Source: SHLQ01 sp047638715 (lineage in GTDB: Bacteria > Actinomycetota > Acidimicrobiia > Acidimicrobiales > SHLQ01). Taken from it: 64,000 nucleotides of DNA. Below, one piece after another: positions 18,801 to 26,838 of the stretch. The notes under the pieces were generated by a model. The model did not search any database and was not told the origin of the DNA. It saw only the letters and a program-made list of their open reading frames with translations. The stretch lies in NCBI GenBank assembly GCA_047638715.1, contig JBLIMK010000002.1:25039-89038 (forward strand), in the 5' to 3' direction. The translations under genes were made by a program, and so were the position numbers. How positions within the stretch are numbered: position 1 is the stretch's first letter; every line of letters begins with the position of its first letter.

Positions 18801-19563
18801 CGTCCTCACGCTTTGGGAGGCACAGTTCGGCGACTTCATCAACGGTGCCCAAATCGTCATCGATCAGTTCATCATGGCGGCGGAAGATAAATGGGGTCAG
18901 ACCTCCGGCCTCGTCATGTTGCTCCCACATGGCTACGAAGGCCAAGGGCCAGAGCACTCATCGGCCCGCGTTGAACGTTTCCTGCTCCTCGCCGCCGAGG
19001 ACAACGTACAGATTGCCAATGTCACAACGGCCGGGCAGCTATTCCATCTCCTGCGCCGTCAGATGCACCGCGCTGTACGCAAGCCACTCGTGGTGTTCAC
19101 GCCCAAGTCGCTCCTTCGTGCCAAAACGACACGTTCGCCGATCAGCGCCCTGACCGACGGCCATTTCCACGAGACGCTCGTCGACCCCAACCCTCCAGCG
19201 GCACACGAGGTCGTGGACCTCGTGTTCGCGACCGGCAAGGTAGCGATCGATGCGATTGCGCGTCGAGATCAAACCGGAGCCAAGGCCCTCATCACCCGCG
19301 TCGAACAGCTCTATCCGTGGCCAGCCGAACAGATCGCTGCCGTCGTGGCCGCCCACCCGAACGCCACCCGAATCTGCTGGCTCCAAGAAGAACCCGAGAA
19401 CATGGGGCCGTGGAACTTTGTCAAAGGCCGTCTCTACGAACGCCACGGCGACACCCACGAGATCCAACGCTTCTCGCGCCACGAGTCCGGGAGCCCATCA
19501 ACAGGCTCGGCGCGGATTCACGCACAGGAACAAGAACAGCTGCTCGCCGCGGTATTCGGCTGA
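15892..19563 (+). CDS. kgd: Multifunctional 2-oxoglutarate metabolism enzyme
   Basis: This 1,223-residue protein is the actinobacterial fusion of an E2 acyltransferase catalytic domain with the thiamine-dependent E1 of 2-oxoglutarate dehydrogenase. The N-terminal tether (NAWIIDEMYREYVENP) is followed by a proline and alanine-rich linker at about residues 55-105, the E2 domain with TYDHRIIQGAESG near residue 315, and E1 from about 360 with GMAHRGRLNVL, GDAAFAGQGVV and QLGFTTAPHA. There is no lipoyl domain, as expected for this family; the complex uses lipoylated E2 of pyruvate dehydrogenase. It makes succinyl-CoA or succinate semialdehyde in the TCA cycle. The GTG start follows xthA's divergent start by 40 bases. 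Confidence 0.97.
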   Translation: MSSTERVDLGANAWIIDEMYREYVENPQNVSESWREFFVGYRPGSGTVMTPVSDSPAHVAQEVAAANAAPARVAPANGSAPASSPSRSPAHAAPGPRQLPDGAEPLRGVSAKIVENMEASLHVPTATSFRDVPARLLEVNRKIVNGHLGRTRGGKISFTHIIGYAVVRAIADFIPAMNNGFHEGPDGKPNIVRRQRVGLGIAIDVEKSNGQRTLMVPCIKDADLLDFAGFVDVYDDLVRRGRNGKLTLDDFNGVTVSLTNPGGIGTVQSVPRLMPGQGAIVGLGSIAYPTAFIAADPAKLAEIGISKVVTITSTYDHRIIQGAESGMFLKAIQDLIMGEHNFYEGVLETMDVPYDAVKWRRDVNPVDDAESIVERQVKVNSLVNAHRVRGHLIANLDPLGLMERNMHPELDPASYGLTIWDLEREFYVQDLLGPKASGGRSRMKLANILGIMRDAYARTVGVEYMHMADPNEKRWIQEQVEGQSYEISKESQRHILGRLNAAEALEKFLGTKYIGQKRFGIEGTESAIPVLDELLSSAADNDMTDVVIGMAHRGRLNVLVNIVGKDYSQLFEEFEGAITADAVQGSGDVKYHLGQTGTFTSRAGNSIPVTLAANPSHLEAVDPVVIGMSRAKMDATERTEGRDYPVLPLLIHGDAAFAGQGVVTETLNLSQIRGYKVGGTVHLIINNQLGFTTAPHAARSSEYSTDVAKLIQAPIFHVNADDPEACVRVAELAFKYREKFKKDVVIDMIGYRRHGHNEGDDPSYTQPLMYRAIQGRRSVRMLYTEALIKRGDLTVEEAEQALDDFRGRLQVALDTTRSADHDPNAKAAVQPDAVGVLPIADTAVDKETLDRVYTDMSRIPDDFTVHPKLASQFANRDAMYADGQVDWALGEALAYMTLLSEGISIRLSGQDSRRGTFSHRHSTLFDYTTGDEIVPMENATNGSNLWIYDSLLSEYAALGFEYGYSVERPDVLTLWEAQFGDFINGAQIVIDQFIMAAEDKWGQTSGLVMLLPHGYEGQGPEHSSARVERFLLLAAEDNVQIANVTTAGQLFHLLRRQMHRAVRKPLVVFTPKSLLRAKTTRSPISALTDGHFHETLVDPNPPAAHEVVDLVFATGKVAIDAIARRDQTGAKALITRVEQLYPWPAEQIAAVVAAHPNATRICWLQEEPENMGPWNFVKGRLYERHGDTHEIQRFSRHESGSPSTGSARIHAQEQEQLLAAVFG

Positions 19564-19584
19564 CCCGAGAACCGAACGCAGGCG

Positions 19585-21645
19585 CTAGTCGTCGGCCTCG
19601 GCCACGAGACGCAAAACATCCTCGCCGTACTGCTCGGCCTTCGCTGGCCCAATACCCGAAACCGCTAGGAGGCTCGATTTGCTCGTCGGCCGGTCGCTCG
19701 CAATGGCGTGGAGAGTTTTGTCGTTGAAGACAACGAACGCTGGCACATCGTTCGCCCGAGCAATAGACAGCCGCCACTTCTTGAGCGCCTGAAACACGGG
19801 GTCTGACTCGTCGTGTTTGAAACGAGGTCCGCCGTTGCGAGCTGACAAACCTTTACGAACCGACGCTGCGTTCTTTGCGCTTCGAGACCGTGCGCTTCGC
19901 GGATCGTCGCCTCGAGCTGCCGCACCGATTGGGTCGAGCATCGACGATGCGCTCCGTTTGGAGACGCGGTCACCGAATCGGCGTTCTTGGGCCCAATGCA
20001 GATGCAGATCTCGTTTCGCTCTCGTAACCGCAACGTAGATAAGCCGGTGTTCCTCTTCGACAGCGTCTTCGGTCTTGGCATGACTGATTGGCGACAACCC
20101 TCGTTCCATCCCGGCGAGGTGGACGACCTCCCACTCGAGACCCTTGGCTTGGTGAAACGTGGTGACATCGACTCGGTCGCCGCCCGAAGTCGCGGCTTCA
20201 TTCGATCCGGCCTTTAGCGCCTCGACGAAGGAGTGCACGGATGCGTTTGGGTCGACCGCCAGGTGGTCGCGACCGAGGCGGATGAACGCTTCGAGCAATT
20301 GACGTCGCTCCGAGCCCTCTTCGATACGGCCGGGCTGCACCTCTGCGGTGCCTTCGAGAGCCTGGGGTAGGACTCCCGCATCGTCATGGGTATCTTCATC
20401 TTCCTCGGGGACCGCGAGTCGGTGCGCTAGATCGTCGAGTGATGCCGAGAGCGGCAAGCCCAGTCGACGCATTTGGTCGATCGCGTCGAGCACCTCAGGG
20501 CGTTCGATCAGCTTTCCGTCGCTGCGAGCGTTAACCGGCACCTGTGCATCGGCGAGGGCACCGGCGAGGAGAGCGACCTGTGCGTTCGTTCGTACGAGAA
20601 CCGCCATATCTCGCCACCGCGTCTTTGCGGTGTGTTTGTTTCGAAGCGCGCGAGCTATCGCCTTGGCCTCGGAGCGATCGTCGGTGTGGTTGGAGATCGA
20701 CGGGGCTGGGCCGCTCGGCAGCGTGGGAGCAAGCGCATCGTGTGTAGGTAGTACCGCCGAGGCGCATCGGAGAATCTCGGGCGTCGAGCGATAGTTCTGT
20801 CGAAGCGCAACCGACTTCGCTCCGGGAAAGTGCTCATCGAAGTTGTCGAGGTACGACGAGTCGGCGCCATTCCATGCATAGATCGCCTGACGAGAATCAC
20901 CCACGACGCAAAGATCGGGCTCCGGGCCAATGAAGACCTTGAGCAACGCGAATTGCAGGGGGTTCACATCTTGGAACTCGTCGACGAAGACATGACGGAA
21001 CGACCAGCGAAAGGCCTCGGCCGCGTTTCGGTCCCGTTGAAGCATGCGGCCACACATGATAAGAATGTCGTCGAAGTCGATCAGATTTCGCTTCGCCTTC
21101 GCCGCTTCGTAGTCCTCATAGACACGGGCGACACGCTCGGGCTCCATTGGAGGCTTGCGACCGTTCGCTTCCGCAGCCTCGGCATAATCGTCGGGAAGAA
21201 TGCGCCGAGCCTTCGCCCACTCGATTTCCGAGACGAGATCGAGGGGAGTGGTTCGGTCGCTCACCCGTGGGACAAGGCGCGCTACGAAGCCGACCTTGCG
21301 ATCGAGAAGTGTTGGCGCTTTCTCTCCTCGCTCCTCCCACTTCTGGCGTAGTTGTGCGAGCGCGATGGCGTGAAAAGTGCCCGCAGCGGCGGACTGACGA
21401 AGCCCGAGCTGGCGGAGTCGATGGTTTAGCTCGCCTGCCGCCTTGCGGGTGAACGTGAGCGCGAGGACTCGCCGAGGATCGAGGAGGTCGTTGACTGCGC
21501 CGTAGGCGATGCGGCGTGTCAGAACGCGCGTCTTGCCGGAGCCCGCGCCCGCACGTATGACGAGCACCCGAGCATCGCTGGTGACCGCAGTTCGTTGTTC
21601 ATCGTTCAGGCCCGCGAGGATCTGGGCGGAGGCAGCATCGTCCAC
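19585..21645 (-). CDS. uvrD2: UvrD2-type ATP-dependent DNA helicase
   Basis: This 686-residue superfamily 1A helicase shows RAGAGSGKTRVLTRRIAY (Walker A), ALTFTRKAAGEL, FVDEFQDVNPLQF (motif II), VGDSRQAIYAWNGAD, LRQNYRSTPEILR, TTFHQAKGLEWEVV and YVAVTRAKRDL in order. An HRDC domain follows at the C-terminus from about residue 605 (KKWRLSIARANDVPAFVVF). This layout is that of actinobacterial UvrD2, a 3'-5' helicase in DNA repair or replication. The linker where mycobacterial UvrD2 has four cysteines (residues 570-600 here) contains none, so the zinc site seems lost. It starts with GTG. Confidence 0.93.
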   Translation of the reverse strand: MDDAASAQILAGLNDEQRTAVTSDARVLVIRAGAGSGKTRVLTRRIAYGAVNDLLDPRRVLALTFTRKAAGELNHRLRQLGLRQSAAAGTFHAIALAQLRQKWEERGEKAPTLLDRKVGFVARLVPRVSDRTTPLDLVSEIEWAKARRILPDDYAEAAEANGRKPPMEPERVARVYEDYEAAKAKRNLIDFDDILIMCGRMLQRDRNAAEAFRWSFRHVFVDEFQDVNPLQFALLKVFIGPEPDLCVVGDSRQAIYAWNGADSSYLDNFDEHFPGAKSVALRQNYRSTPEILRCASAVLPTHDALAPTLPSGPAPSISNHTDDRSEAKAIARALRNKHTAKTRWRDMAVLVRTNAQVALLAGALADAQVPVNARSDGKLIERPEVLDAIDQMRRLGLPLSASLDDLAHRLAVPEEDEDTHDDAGVLPQALEGTAEVQPGRIEEGSERRQLLEAFIRLGRDHLAVDPNASVHSFVEALKAGSNEAATSGGDRVDVTTFHQAKGLEWEVVHLAGMERGLSPISHAKTEDAVEEEHRLIYVAVTRAKRDLHLHWAQERRFGDRVSKRSASSMLDPIGAAARGDDPRSARSRSAKNAASVRKGLSARNGGPRFKHDESDPVFQALKKWRLSIARANDVPAFVVFNDKTLHAIASDRPTSKSSLLAVSGIGPAKAEQYGEDVLRLVAEADD

Positions 21646-21713
21646 GAAACGACACTACCGACAGGGTGTGACGTTCGGTGCAGAGACCGAGCTGCGCGCT
21701 AACATCGCCGGTT

Positions 21714-22355
21714 ATGGGATTCTCTCCAGATCTTCTGAGCGACGACGAAGAAGTCGTCGTCGACATGCATCCACATTGGTGGACGATGGTGCCGATCAGC
21801 GCGCTCCTCGCCGTCGTGGTCGTCGGTGGGCTGGCGTTACTCGCCAAAGGTGGCGATAGCTCGCTGTGGATCGCCGGCCAGATCATCGCTGGGCTGCTTC
21901 TGCTCGCAATCCTTCCCATGTTCGCAATCCGTTATGCGAAGTGGGTCACCACCGAGTTCGTGGTCACCACCGAGCGCGTGATCTCGCGCAGGGGCGTATT
22001 TGCTAAGAACGGCATCGAGATCCCGCTCGACCGCATCAACACGGTGTTCTTCGAACAGACCGCATTCGAACGCCTGGCAGGCTCGGGTGACCTCGGGATC
22101 GAAAGCGCGGGGGAGGGCGGCCGTCAGACCTTCACCAACATTCGTAGGCCAAACATGGTGCAGGCCGAGATCTATGCCCAGAAGGAGCGGTTCGAGGATC
22201 GCCGCCTGGAACGGATTGGCCAGGCGAGCGCCGGAGCTCGAGCGGCGGCCAGCATTCCCGATCAGATCGCCAAGCTCGACGAACTTCGCAACAACGGCAT
22301 CGTGACCGACGCGGAGTTCGAAGCAAAGAAAGCCGAACTCCTCAAACGGATGTAG
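21714..22355 (+). CDS. Bacterial PH-domain membrane protein with SHOCT tail
   Basis: This 213-residue protein has two hydrophobic segments at about residues 28-47 and 55-75, then a bacterial PH (DUF304-type) domain with EFVVTTERVISRRGVF, EIPLDRINTVFFEQT and FTNIRRPNMVQAEIY. The last 30 residues (IAKLDELRNNGIVTDAEFEAK) are a SHOCT motif, a short oligomerisation element. Such proteins are common in Actinobacteria, and their function is unknown; a scaffold at the membrane is possible. The ATG at 21714 is preferred over an upstream frame extension because the domain begins right after it. It is divergent from uvrD2. Confidence 0.85.
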   Translation: MGFSPDLLSDDEEVVVDMHPHWWTMVPISALLAVVVVGGLALLAKGGDSSLWIAGQIIAGLLLLAILPMFAIRYAKWVTTEFVVTTERVISRRGVFAKNGIEIPLDRINTVFFEQTAFERLAGSGDLGIESAGEGGRQTFTNIRRPNMVQAEIYAQKERFEDRRLERIGQASAGARAAASIPDQIAKLDELRNNGIVTDAEFEAKKAELLKRM

Positions 22356-22431
22356 TGCCATTCGGCTCCGACATGGGCCAGACTCTAGCCATGAGGACGG
22401 AGCCGATCGACGGCCCGGAAAGAGGTTTGCG

Positions 22432-23271
22432 ATGCCGTTGGTCGAAGCTGAAGGTAGGTCGCTCTATGCGGAGTCCTTCGGGCTGTCAGACGACCCACCG
22501 CTGCTACTGATCAGCGGTCTGACGAGCCAACTGACCTCCTGGCCGGTCGCCCTCTGTGAAGCGTTTGTCGACCGTGGATTCTTCGTCATGCGCTTCGACA
22601 ACCGCGACGTAGGTCTGTCGACGAACTTCACCGGGAGAGAGCCGTACACGCTTTCCGACATGGCGGACGATTGCGTCGAGGTGCTCGACTTCTTCGCCGC
22701 GTCGCCAGCTCACATCCTCGGCGCGTCGATGGGCGGGATGATCGCGCAAACCTTGGCGATCGATCACCCCGAGGTCGTCGCGTCGTTGACATCGCTGATG
22801 TCCAGCACCCGCCCGTTCGAAGCGCGCGACTACTCCGCAGAAGAACTCGAAGAACTCGTGAGTCTTATGTTGACCGAACCCCAATCGCGAAGCGAGGCTG
22901 AAGAAGCCGGCGTGCGAGGCAAAGAGGTGTGGGGGACCGTCGATACCTGGGACGCGGGCGAATACGCCACCTACTGCGGTGACAACTTCGACCGGGCGCC
23001 ACTCAACGGCGGGGGCGATCGCCAATACGCCGCCATCGTGGCATCGGGCGACCGCGAAGATGCGCTCGCACGCCTCGACGTGCCCACCCTGGTCCTTCAC
23101 GGCGGAGCAGATGCCCTGATCGACCCGGAGAGAGGTCGCCACACCGCCGACGTCATACCAAACTCCACCTACGTCGAGATCGACGACATGAACCACGACC
23201 TGCCGATGACAGAATGGCCTCAGATCGTTCAGCTGTTCACTATGCATGCTTCGCAAGCGGGTGGCGCCTGA
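22432..23271 (+). CDS. Alpha/beta-fold hydrolase
   Basis: This 279-residue protein has an alpha/beta hydrolase fold. The oxyanion region is LLLISGLTSQLTSW, the nucleophile elbow is LGASMGGMIAQ with the catalytic serine near residue 101, the acid is in VLHGGADALIDPERG and the histidine is in DDMNHDLP. The substrate is not predictable; esterases and lactonases of this kind are widespread. Its stop overlaps the start of the racemase gene by one base, so both probably act on related acyl or CoA compounds. Confidence 0.9.
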   Translation: MPLVEAEGRSLYAESFGLSDDPPLLLISGLTSQLTSWPVALCEAFVDRGFFVMRFDNRDVGLSTNFTGREPYTLSDMADDCVEVLDFFAASPAHILGASMGGMIAQTLAIDHPEVVASLTSLMSSTRPFEARDYSAEELEELVSLMLTEPQSRSEAEEAGVRGKEVWGTVDTWDAGEYATYCGDNFDRAPLNGGGDRQYAAIVASGDREDALARLDVPTLVLHGGADALIDPERGRHTADVIPNSTYVEIDDMNHDLPMTEWPQIVQLFTMHASQAGGA

Positions 23272-24416
23272 TGCCGGGACCGCTCGAAGGCGTGAAGGTC
23301 GTCGAGTTGGCTGGGCTCGGGCCAGGGCCCTTCGCTGCGATGATGCTCGCCGACATGGGTGCCGACGTCATCAAGGTCGACCGGGCGAGCGCTTCCCGCG
23401 GAGGGAACCCCGACGCTCCGCCGGCAGACGTTCTGCATCGGAATCGTCAGTCGATCGGCGTCGACCTCAAACATCCCGATGGCGTCGAAGCCGTCCTGCG
23501 CCTGATCGATCAATCAGACATCTTGATCGAAGGCTTTCGTCCCGGCGTGTGCGAGCGACTGGGCATCGGTCCCGAGGTCTGCATCAAGAGAAACCCCAAG
23601 CTCGTGTTCGGCAGGATTACCGGTTGGGGTCAGGACGGCCCTATGGCTCCTCGCGTCGGGCACGACATCAACTACATCGCGCTCTCGGGAACACTGTCGA
23701 TGATCGGCCGGGCCAATGAACGTCCCGTCCCACCGGTCAACTTCGTCGGAGACTTTGGCGGCGGTGGAATGTTGCTCGCCTTCGGTGTCATGGCAGCGCT
23801 CACGAACGCCCGGACAACAGGGATGGGCCAGGTCGTCGACGCGGCGATGGTCGATGGCGCGGCGCTGCTCGCATCGATGATTTACGGCATGCGGGCCATG
23901 GGAATGTGGGGCGGAGGTCGCGGCGGCAACATGCTCGACACCGGAGCTCACTTCTACGACATCTATGAGACCGCAGACCACAAGTACGTCTCGATCGGCA
24001 GCATCGAACCTCAGTTTTTTGCCGAGCTCCTCGAACGGCTTGAACTCGACCCCGAGTCGATGCCCAACCAGCACGATGCGACACGATGGGCCGAGTCAAA
24101 GCAGATCATCGAGGCTCGAATCGCATCGAAGACACGCGACGAATGGGACGTCATCTTCGAGGGGGCAGATGCGTGTTACGCACCGGTGCTGGAGCCAGAC
24201 GAAGCGATTCGCCATCCACACAACGTTGACCGAGGAACGTTCGTGAACGTCGCTGGAGTCGACCAACCAGCCCCAGCACCCCGATTCGGCCGGACACCAG
24301 CCGCCACACCGAGTCCACCCGCTCATGCAGGGCAACACACCGATGAAGCCATGGCCCGATGGGGTTTCTCAGCCATCGAGCTGCATTCGTTGCGAGACGC
24401 CAAAGCCATCGCGTGA
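23271..24416 (+). CDS. Alpha-methylacyl-CoA racemase, CaiB/BaiF family
   Basis: This 381-residue class III CoA-transferase-fold protein begins PLEGVKVVELAGLGPGPF, with MLADMGADVIKVDR next. VGHDINYIALSG holds the active-site histidine and MLDTGAHFYDIYET the aspartate of alpha-methylacyl-CoA racemases, which invert the methyl-branched carbon of acyl-CoAs during branched-chain lipid or sterol breakdown. The ATG at 23271 overlaps the hydrolase stop by one base. Its own stop overlaps the next gene's GTG by four bases. CoA transferase activity is an alternative, but the racemase residues are present. Confidence 0.92.
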   Translation: MPGPLEGVKVVELAGLGPGPFAAMMLADMGADVIKVDRASASRGGNPDAPPADVLHRNRQSIGVDLKHPDGVEAVLRLIDQSDILIEGFRPGVCERLGIGPEVCIKRNPKLVFGRITGWGQDGPMAPRVGHDINYIALSGTLSMIGRANERPVPPVNFVGDFGGGGMLLAFGVMAALTNARTTGMGQVVDAAMVDGAALLASMIYGMRAMGMWGGGRGGNMLDTGAHFYDIYETADHKYVSIGSIEPQFFAELLERLELDPESMPNQHDATRWAESKQIIEARIASKTRDEWDVIFEGADACYAPVLEPDEAIRHPHNVDRGTFVNVAGVDQPAPAPRFGRTPAATPSPPAHAGQHTDEAMARWGFSAIELHSLRDAKAIA

Positions 24417-24784
24417 GCACGGTCACGTCGCTGCACAACGCGCTGGCGTGGGCGGTCATCTTCGTCGGGGGGTTCGCCGGCGTATGGGCCACGGCGGCGC
24501 ACTGGGTAGAGCCGCTCCGCACGAGAACGATGTGGATGGCTCAACACGTGTTCCACGCGCTGGTAGCGGTCCAAGTCGCGTTCGGGGCCGTCATTGTTGG
24601 ATTCAGCGACGTCGACGTGGACCAGAACCACATGTTCTATGGCTTCCTGACCTTCGCTGGCGTTGGCCTGATCATCGGCTATCGACACCTAAGTGCATAC
24701 CGGTACCTCCTTTACGGACTCGGTGGCCTATTCGTTATGGGCCTTGCAATTCGTGCGTTACTGCTGAGTCCGCTCGCTGTCTGA
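24413..24784 (+). CDS. Small four-helix membrane protein
   Basis: This 123-residue hydrophobic protein has four predicted membrane segments, at about residues 9-29, 40-62, 72-91 and 98-119. Between the second and third lies an acidic stretch SDVDVDQNHMFYGF. I do not recognise a family. The GTG start overlaps the racemase stop by four bases, which ties it to the hydrolase-racemase operon; an upstream start would run through that gene. Function unknown. Confidence 0.75.
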   Translation: MSTVTSLHNALAWAVIFVGGFAGVWATAAHWVEPLRTRTMWMAQHVFHALVAVQVAFGAVIVGFSDVDVDQNHMFYGFLTFAGVGLIIGYRHLSAYRYLLYGLGGLFVMGLAIRALLLSPLAV

Positions 24785-24861
24785 ACATTTTGCCTCGCTC
24801 TCAGTTCTTCGTGAGCCGCTCGGCTGAGTACTCTCCGGAAACACGAATACGCGGGGGTCGC

Positions 24862-25275
24862 ATGGCCAAAGAAACTGACAAGCAACTGGCGGACGCATTG
24901 AAGCGCGTTCCGTTGTTCAGCGCTACATCACTCAAGCAGCGACTCGTACTCGCCAACTTGGGCCAGGTCATCAAGTGGGCCGATGGCAAAGAGGGAGTTG
25001 TGGCCGGCTCGAAAGGCGCAGCTTTCTACCTCATTCTTGAAGGTGGCGTTGAGGTCGAACAGGACGGCAGCGTTGTTGCCCGGCTGCGCGAGAACGACTT
25101 CTTCGGTGAGATGGCCCTCCTGACCGGCAAGAAGCGCAATGCCTCGGTTACTGCCACCAGCGACGCGAGACTCTTCGCATTGAGCCGTCCCGCATTCGCC
25201 GGGATGATCAAGAAGAACCCAGAGATTTCTCTCAGCGTTCTTGAGGCTATGGCACTGCGCCAATCCTCGATGTAA
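24862..25275 (+). CDS. Single-domain cyclic nucleotide-binding protein
   Basis: This 137-residue protein is almost entirely a cyclic-nucleotide-binding (Crp-type) beta-roll. After a lysine-rich helix come VPLFSATSLKQRL, a roll with FYLILEGGVEVEQDGS, and the phosphate-binding cassette ENDFFGEMALLTGKKRNASV. The cassette keeps F-G-E-x-A-L but has KKRNAS where cAMP binders have an R-x-A or R-x-T, which is broadly compatible. No DNA-binding or effector domain is attached. It may sense cyclic nucleotide and bind a partner. Its stop is flush with the stop of the convergent anti-sigma gene. Confidence 0.85.
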   Translation: MAKETDKQLADALKRVPLFSATSLKQRLVLANLGQVIKWADGKEGVVAGSKGAAFYLILEGGVEVEQDGSVVARLRENDFFGEMALLTGKKRNASVTATSDARLFALSRPAFAGMIKKNPEISLSVLEAMALRQSSM

Positions 25276-25959
25276 CTACATCTCGACTAGAGCGCCTCGA
25301 AGAATGCTGCGGCCGCTGTGGTTTGGGTTGCCATCGTCGGGTTCGATCGAAAGGTCGACCAGTGTGTAGAGGTTCGGGTCGATACCGGCTGGCCAGTCCC
25401 AGACGGTGTCGCCGGGCTCGACGACACCAAGTGAGTGCATGCCGGACATATCTGGCCTAATCAGCCACAGCTCGACTGGCTCATTGCTCGGAAGCTCGCC
25501 ATCGAAGATGATCTCGAGCGTTGGCGAGTCGTCGACGCTTACGGTCGCGGTGGCAGCACCATCGAACGCTTCGGGCAGCTCCACATTCGTCGCCTCAGCC
25601 ACGAATGTGGTCGCCTCAGCCACGAATGTGATGGTGTCGTTGGTGGTGTCGTCTCCGCGGGTTATAGACGGCGCGACGACGAACAGCAGAGCCAAGGCCG
25701 CTCCGGCGAGAAGAAGGCTGCGTCGATGAGAACGTCGTGAGGCTGGAGCCCTCGTGTTGCGCTCGGTGTTGAGATCGATGATCGCTTCAGGCGGAACGAT
25801 CGGATCGGTGTCGTCAGCGTTTCTGTTTGTGTCGTTGCCGATCCCAATCGATGCGGCGATGTTGCCCCAAATCGCTGGTGGTGGGGTGTGGCGAACCCGA
25901 TCAGCTTCGGACACTGCCCTACTGAGAGCCGCCCATTCCTCCACTTCATGATCAGCCAT
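25276..25959 (-). CDS. Anti-sigma factor, RskA-like
   Basis: This 227-residue protein has a short cytoplasmic helical region (residues 1-80), one membrane segment at about residues 83-98 (LLLAGAALALLFVVA) and an extracytoplasmic domain with ELWLIRPDMSGMHSLGVV and YTLVDLSIEPDDGNPNHSG, typical of the anti-sigma-K (RskA) C-terminus. No HxxxCxxC zinc motif is seen. It would hold the ECF sigma factor encoded just upstream inactive until a signal triggers proteolysis. The genes overlap by eight bases, a usual sign of coupled expression. A seven-residue tandem duplication sits just outside the membrane segment. Confidence 0.85.
   Translation of the reverse strand: MADHEVEEWAALSRAVSEADRVRHTPPPAIWGNIAASIGIGNDTNRNADDTDPIVPPEAIIDLNTERNTRAPASRRSHRRSLLLAGAALALLFVVAPSITRGDDTTNDTITFVAEATTFVAEATNVELPEAFDGAATATVSVDDSPTLEIIFDGELPSNEPVELWLIRPDMSGMHSLGVVEPGDTVWDWPAGIDPNLYTLVDLSIEPDDGNPNHSGRSILRGALVEM
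25590..25631 (-). repeat. 21-bp in-frame tandem duplication in the anti-sigma gene
   Basis: Two adjacent 21-base copies (25590-25610 and 25611-25631) differ only in their last base. They encode the repeated heptapeptide TFVAEAT just after the membrane segment. The near identity suggests a recent slippage event. Confidence 0.85.
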
Positions 25960-26533
25960 GGATGTACCCCAATCGGTGTCGTAGCCGATCGAGACTTCGA
26001 CGGACGTCGCTCTTTACAGTGCCCAGAGGAATTCCTGTCCGCGCCGCAATCTCCACATGAGTCAGATCGTCGAAAAAGGCCATAGAAATGACATTGCGAG
26101 CTCGATCCGGAAGCTCGTCGATCGCTTCGACAAGCAGCATTCGGAGGGTGAGGTTCTCGAGCTCCTGTTCGCTCGGTTGAGGGGTTTGCGGTGTGTTCTT
26201 GACTTTGTCAACTCGCCGGTCTTCGCGAGCGAGCGCGCGGAAATGGTCGATGACCTTGTTGCGCGTGATCCCGGCTAGCCACGGCCCAAGCCCGCCACGA
26301 GTTGTGTCGTAGCGTTCCCGATTCCGCCACGCAGCGATGAACACCTCTTGGGTAATATCGGCAGCTGCAGCCTCGTCGACCGAACGACGACACACCGAGT
26401 AGACGAACGTTCCGTATACGTCGTAGACCGTGCGCAGGACGCGTTCGTCACCGGTGGCGAAGGACGACTCGAGCGGAGTCGGTTTTATCGGCGATTCGTC
26501 TTCGCGTGTTTCGGGTGGGGCCAAGAGGGTCAT
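25952..26533 (-). CDS. ECF RNA polymerase sigma factor
   Basis: This protein of about 193 residues has the two-domain layout of extracytoplasmic-function sigma factors. Region 2 runs through YDVYGTFVYSVCRRSVD and ITQEVFIAAWRNRERYD, and region 4 through AIDELPDRARNVISMAFFD and THVEIAARTGIPLGTVKSDV, a helix-turn-helix. The pairing with an RskA-like anti-sigma suggests the SigK-like group. The ATG at 26533 is taken as start; one at 26581 would add 16 residues. A pair of direct repeats lies upstream and could be a control element. The signal and regulon are not visible. Confidence 0.92.
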   Translation of the reverse strand: MTLLAPPETREDESPIKPTPLESSFATGDERVLRTVYDVYGTFVYSVCRRSVDEAAAADITQEVFIAAWRNRERYDTTRGGLGPWLAGITRNKVIDHFRALAREDRRVDKVKNTPQTPQPSEQELENLTLRMLLVEAIDELPDRARNVISMAFFDDLTHVEIAARTGIPLGTVKSDVRRSLDRLRHRLGYIHG

Positions 26534-26838
26534 TCTCCGGTGATACGGAATCTGTGGATCGCACAGATGCACGCTGGACAAGTTATTCGATCAGCCGATG
26601 ACGCGCTGGGAGGCGTCTGTTAGATATGACGCACTGGGAGGCACCTCTTGGGTAAGCGCGGTGGCCGTGTATCACCAGACCGGACAGCGGTATCAAAATT
26701 AATGATGAGATTGTGTCCAATAATCTCTTTTCAGGATGTATACATTTTGGTACGAAGTAGAGGAGCGTGCCGTTACCAACGACGGCGCCCGGGTCTTCGG
26801 CGATGAAAATCGTCTCTGACCTGCCGATGAGGAGAACT
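26534..26838. other. Divergent intergenic region, AT-rich near pckA
   Basis: About 300 bases separate the ECF sigma gene from pckA. The left half holds a pair of direct repeats. The right part, about 26690-26760, is clearly richer in A and T than its surroundings and includes TATACATT and TTGTGT, which could belong to a pckA promoter, but I could not find a well-spaced -35/-10 pair. No coding frame with family features is present. Confidence 0.5.
26598..26646. repeat. Pair of 21-bp direct repeats
   Basis: Copies at 26598-26618 and 26626-26646 share the pattern ATGACGCnCTGGGAGGCnnCT, with three differences and a 28-base period, about 2.7 helical turns. They lie 65-113 bases upstream of the ECF sigma start and could be paired operator sites. 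Confidence 0.6.

Noticed and set aside
18893..18904. GGGGTCAGACC-like sequence in kgd, resembling the REP-like element
   Set aside because: It encodes conserved residues (WGQTSG) of the E1 domain and lacks the inverted arm and right-end motif of the repeat family.
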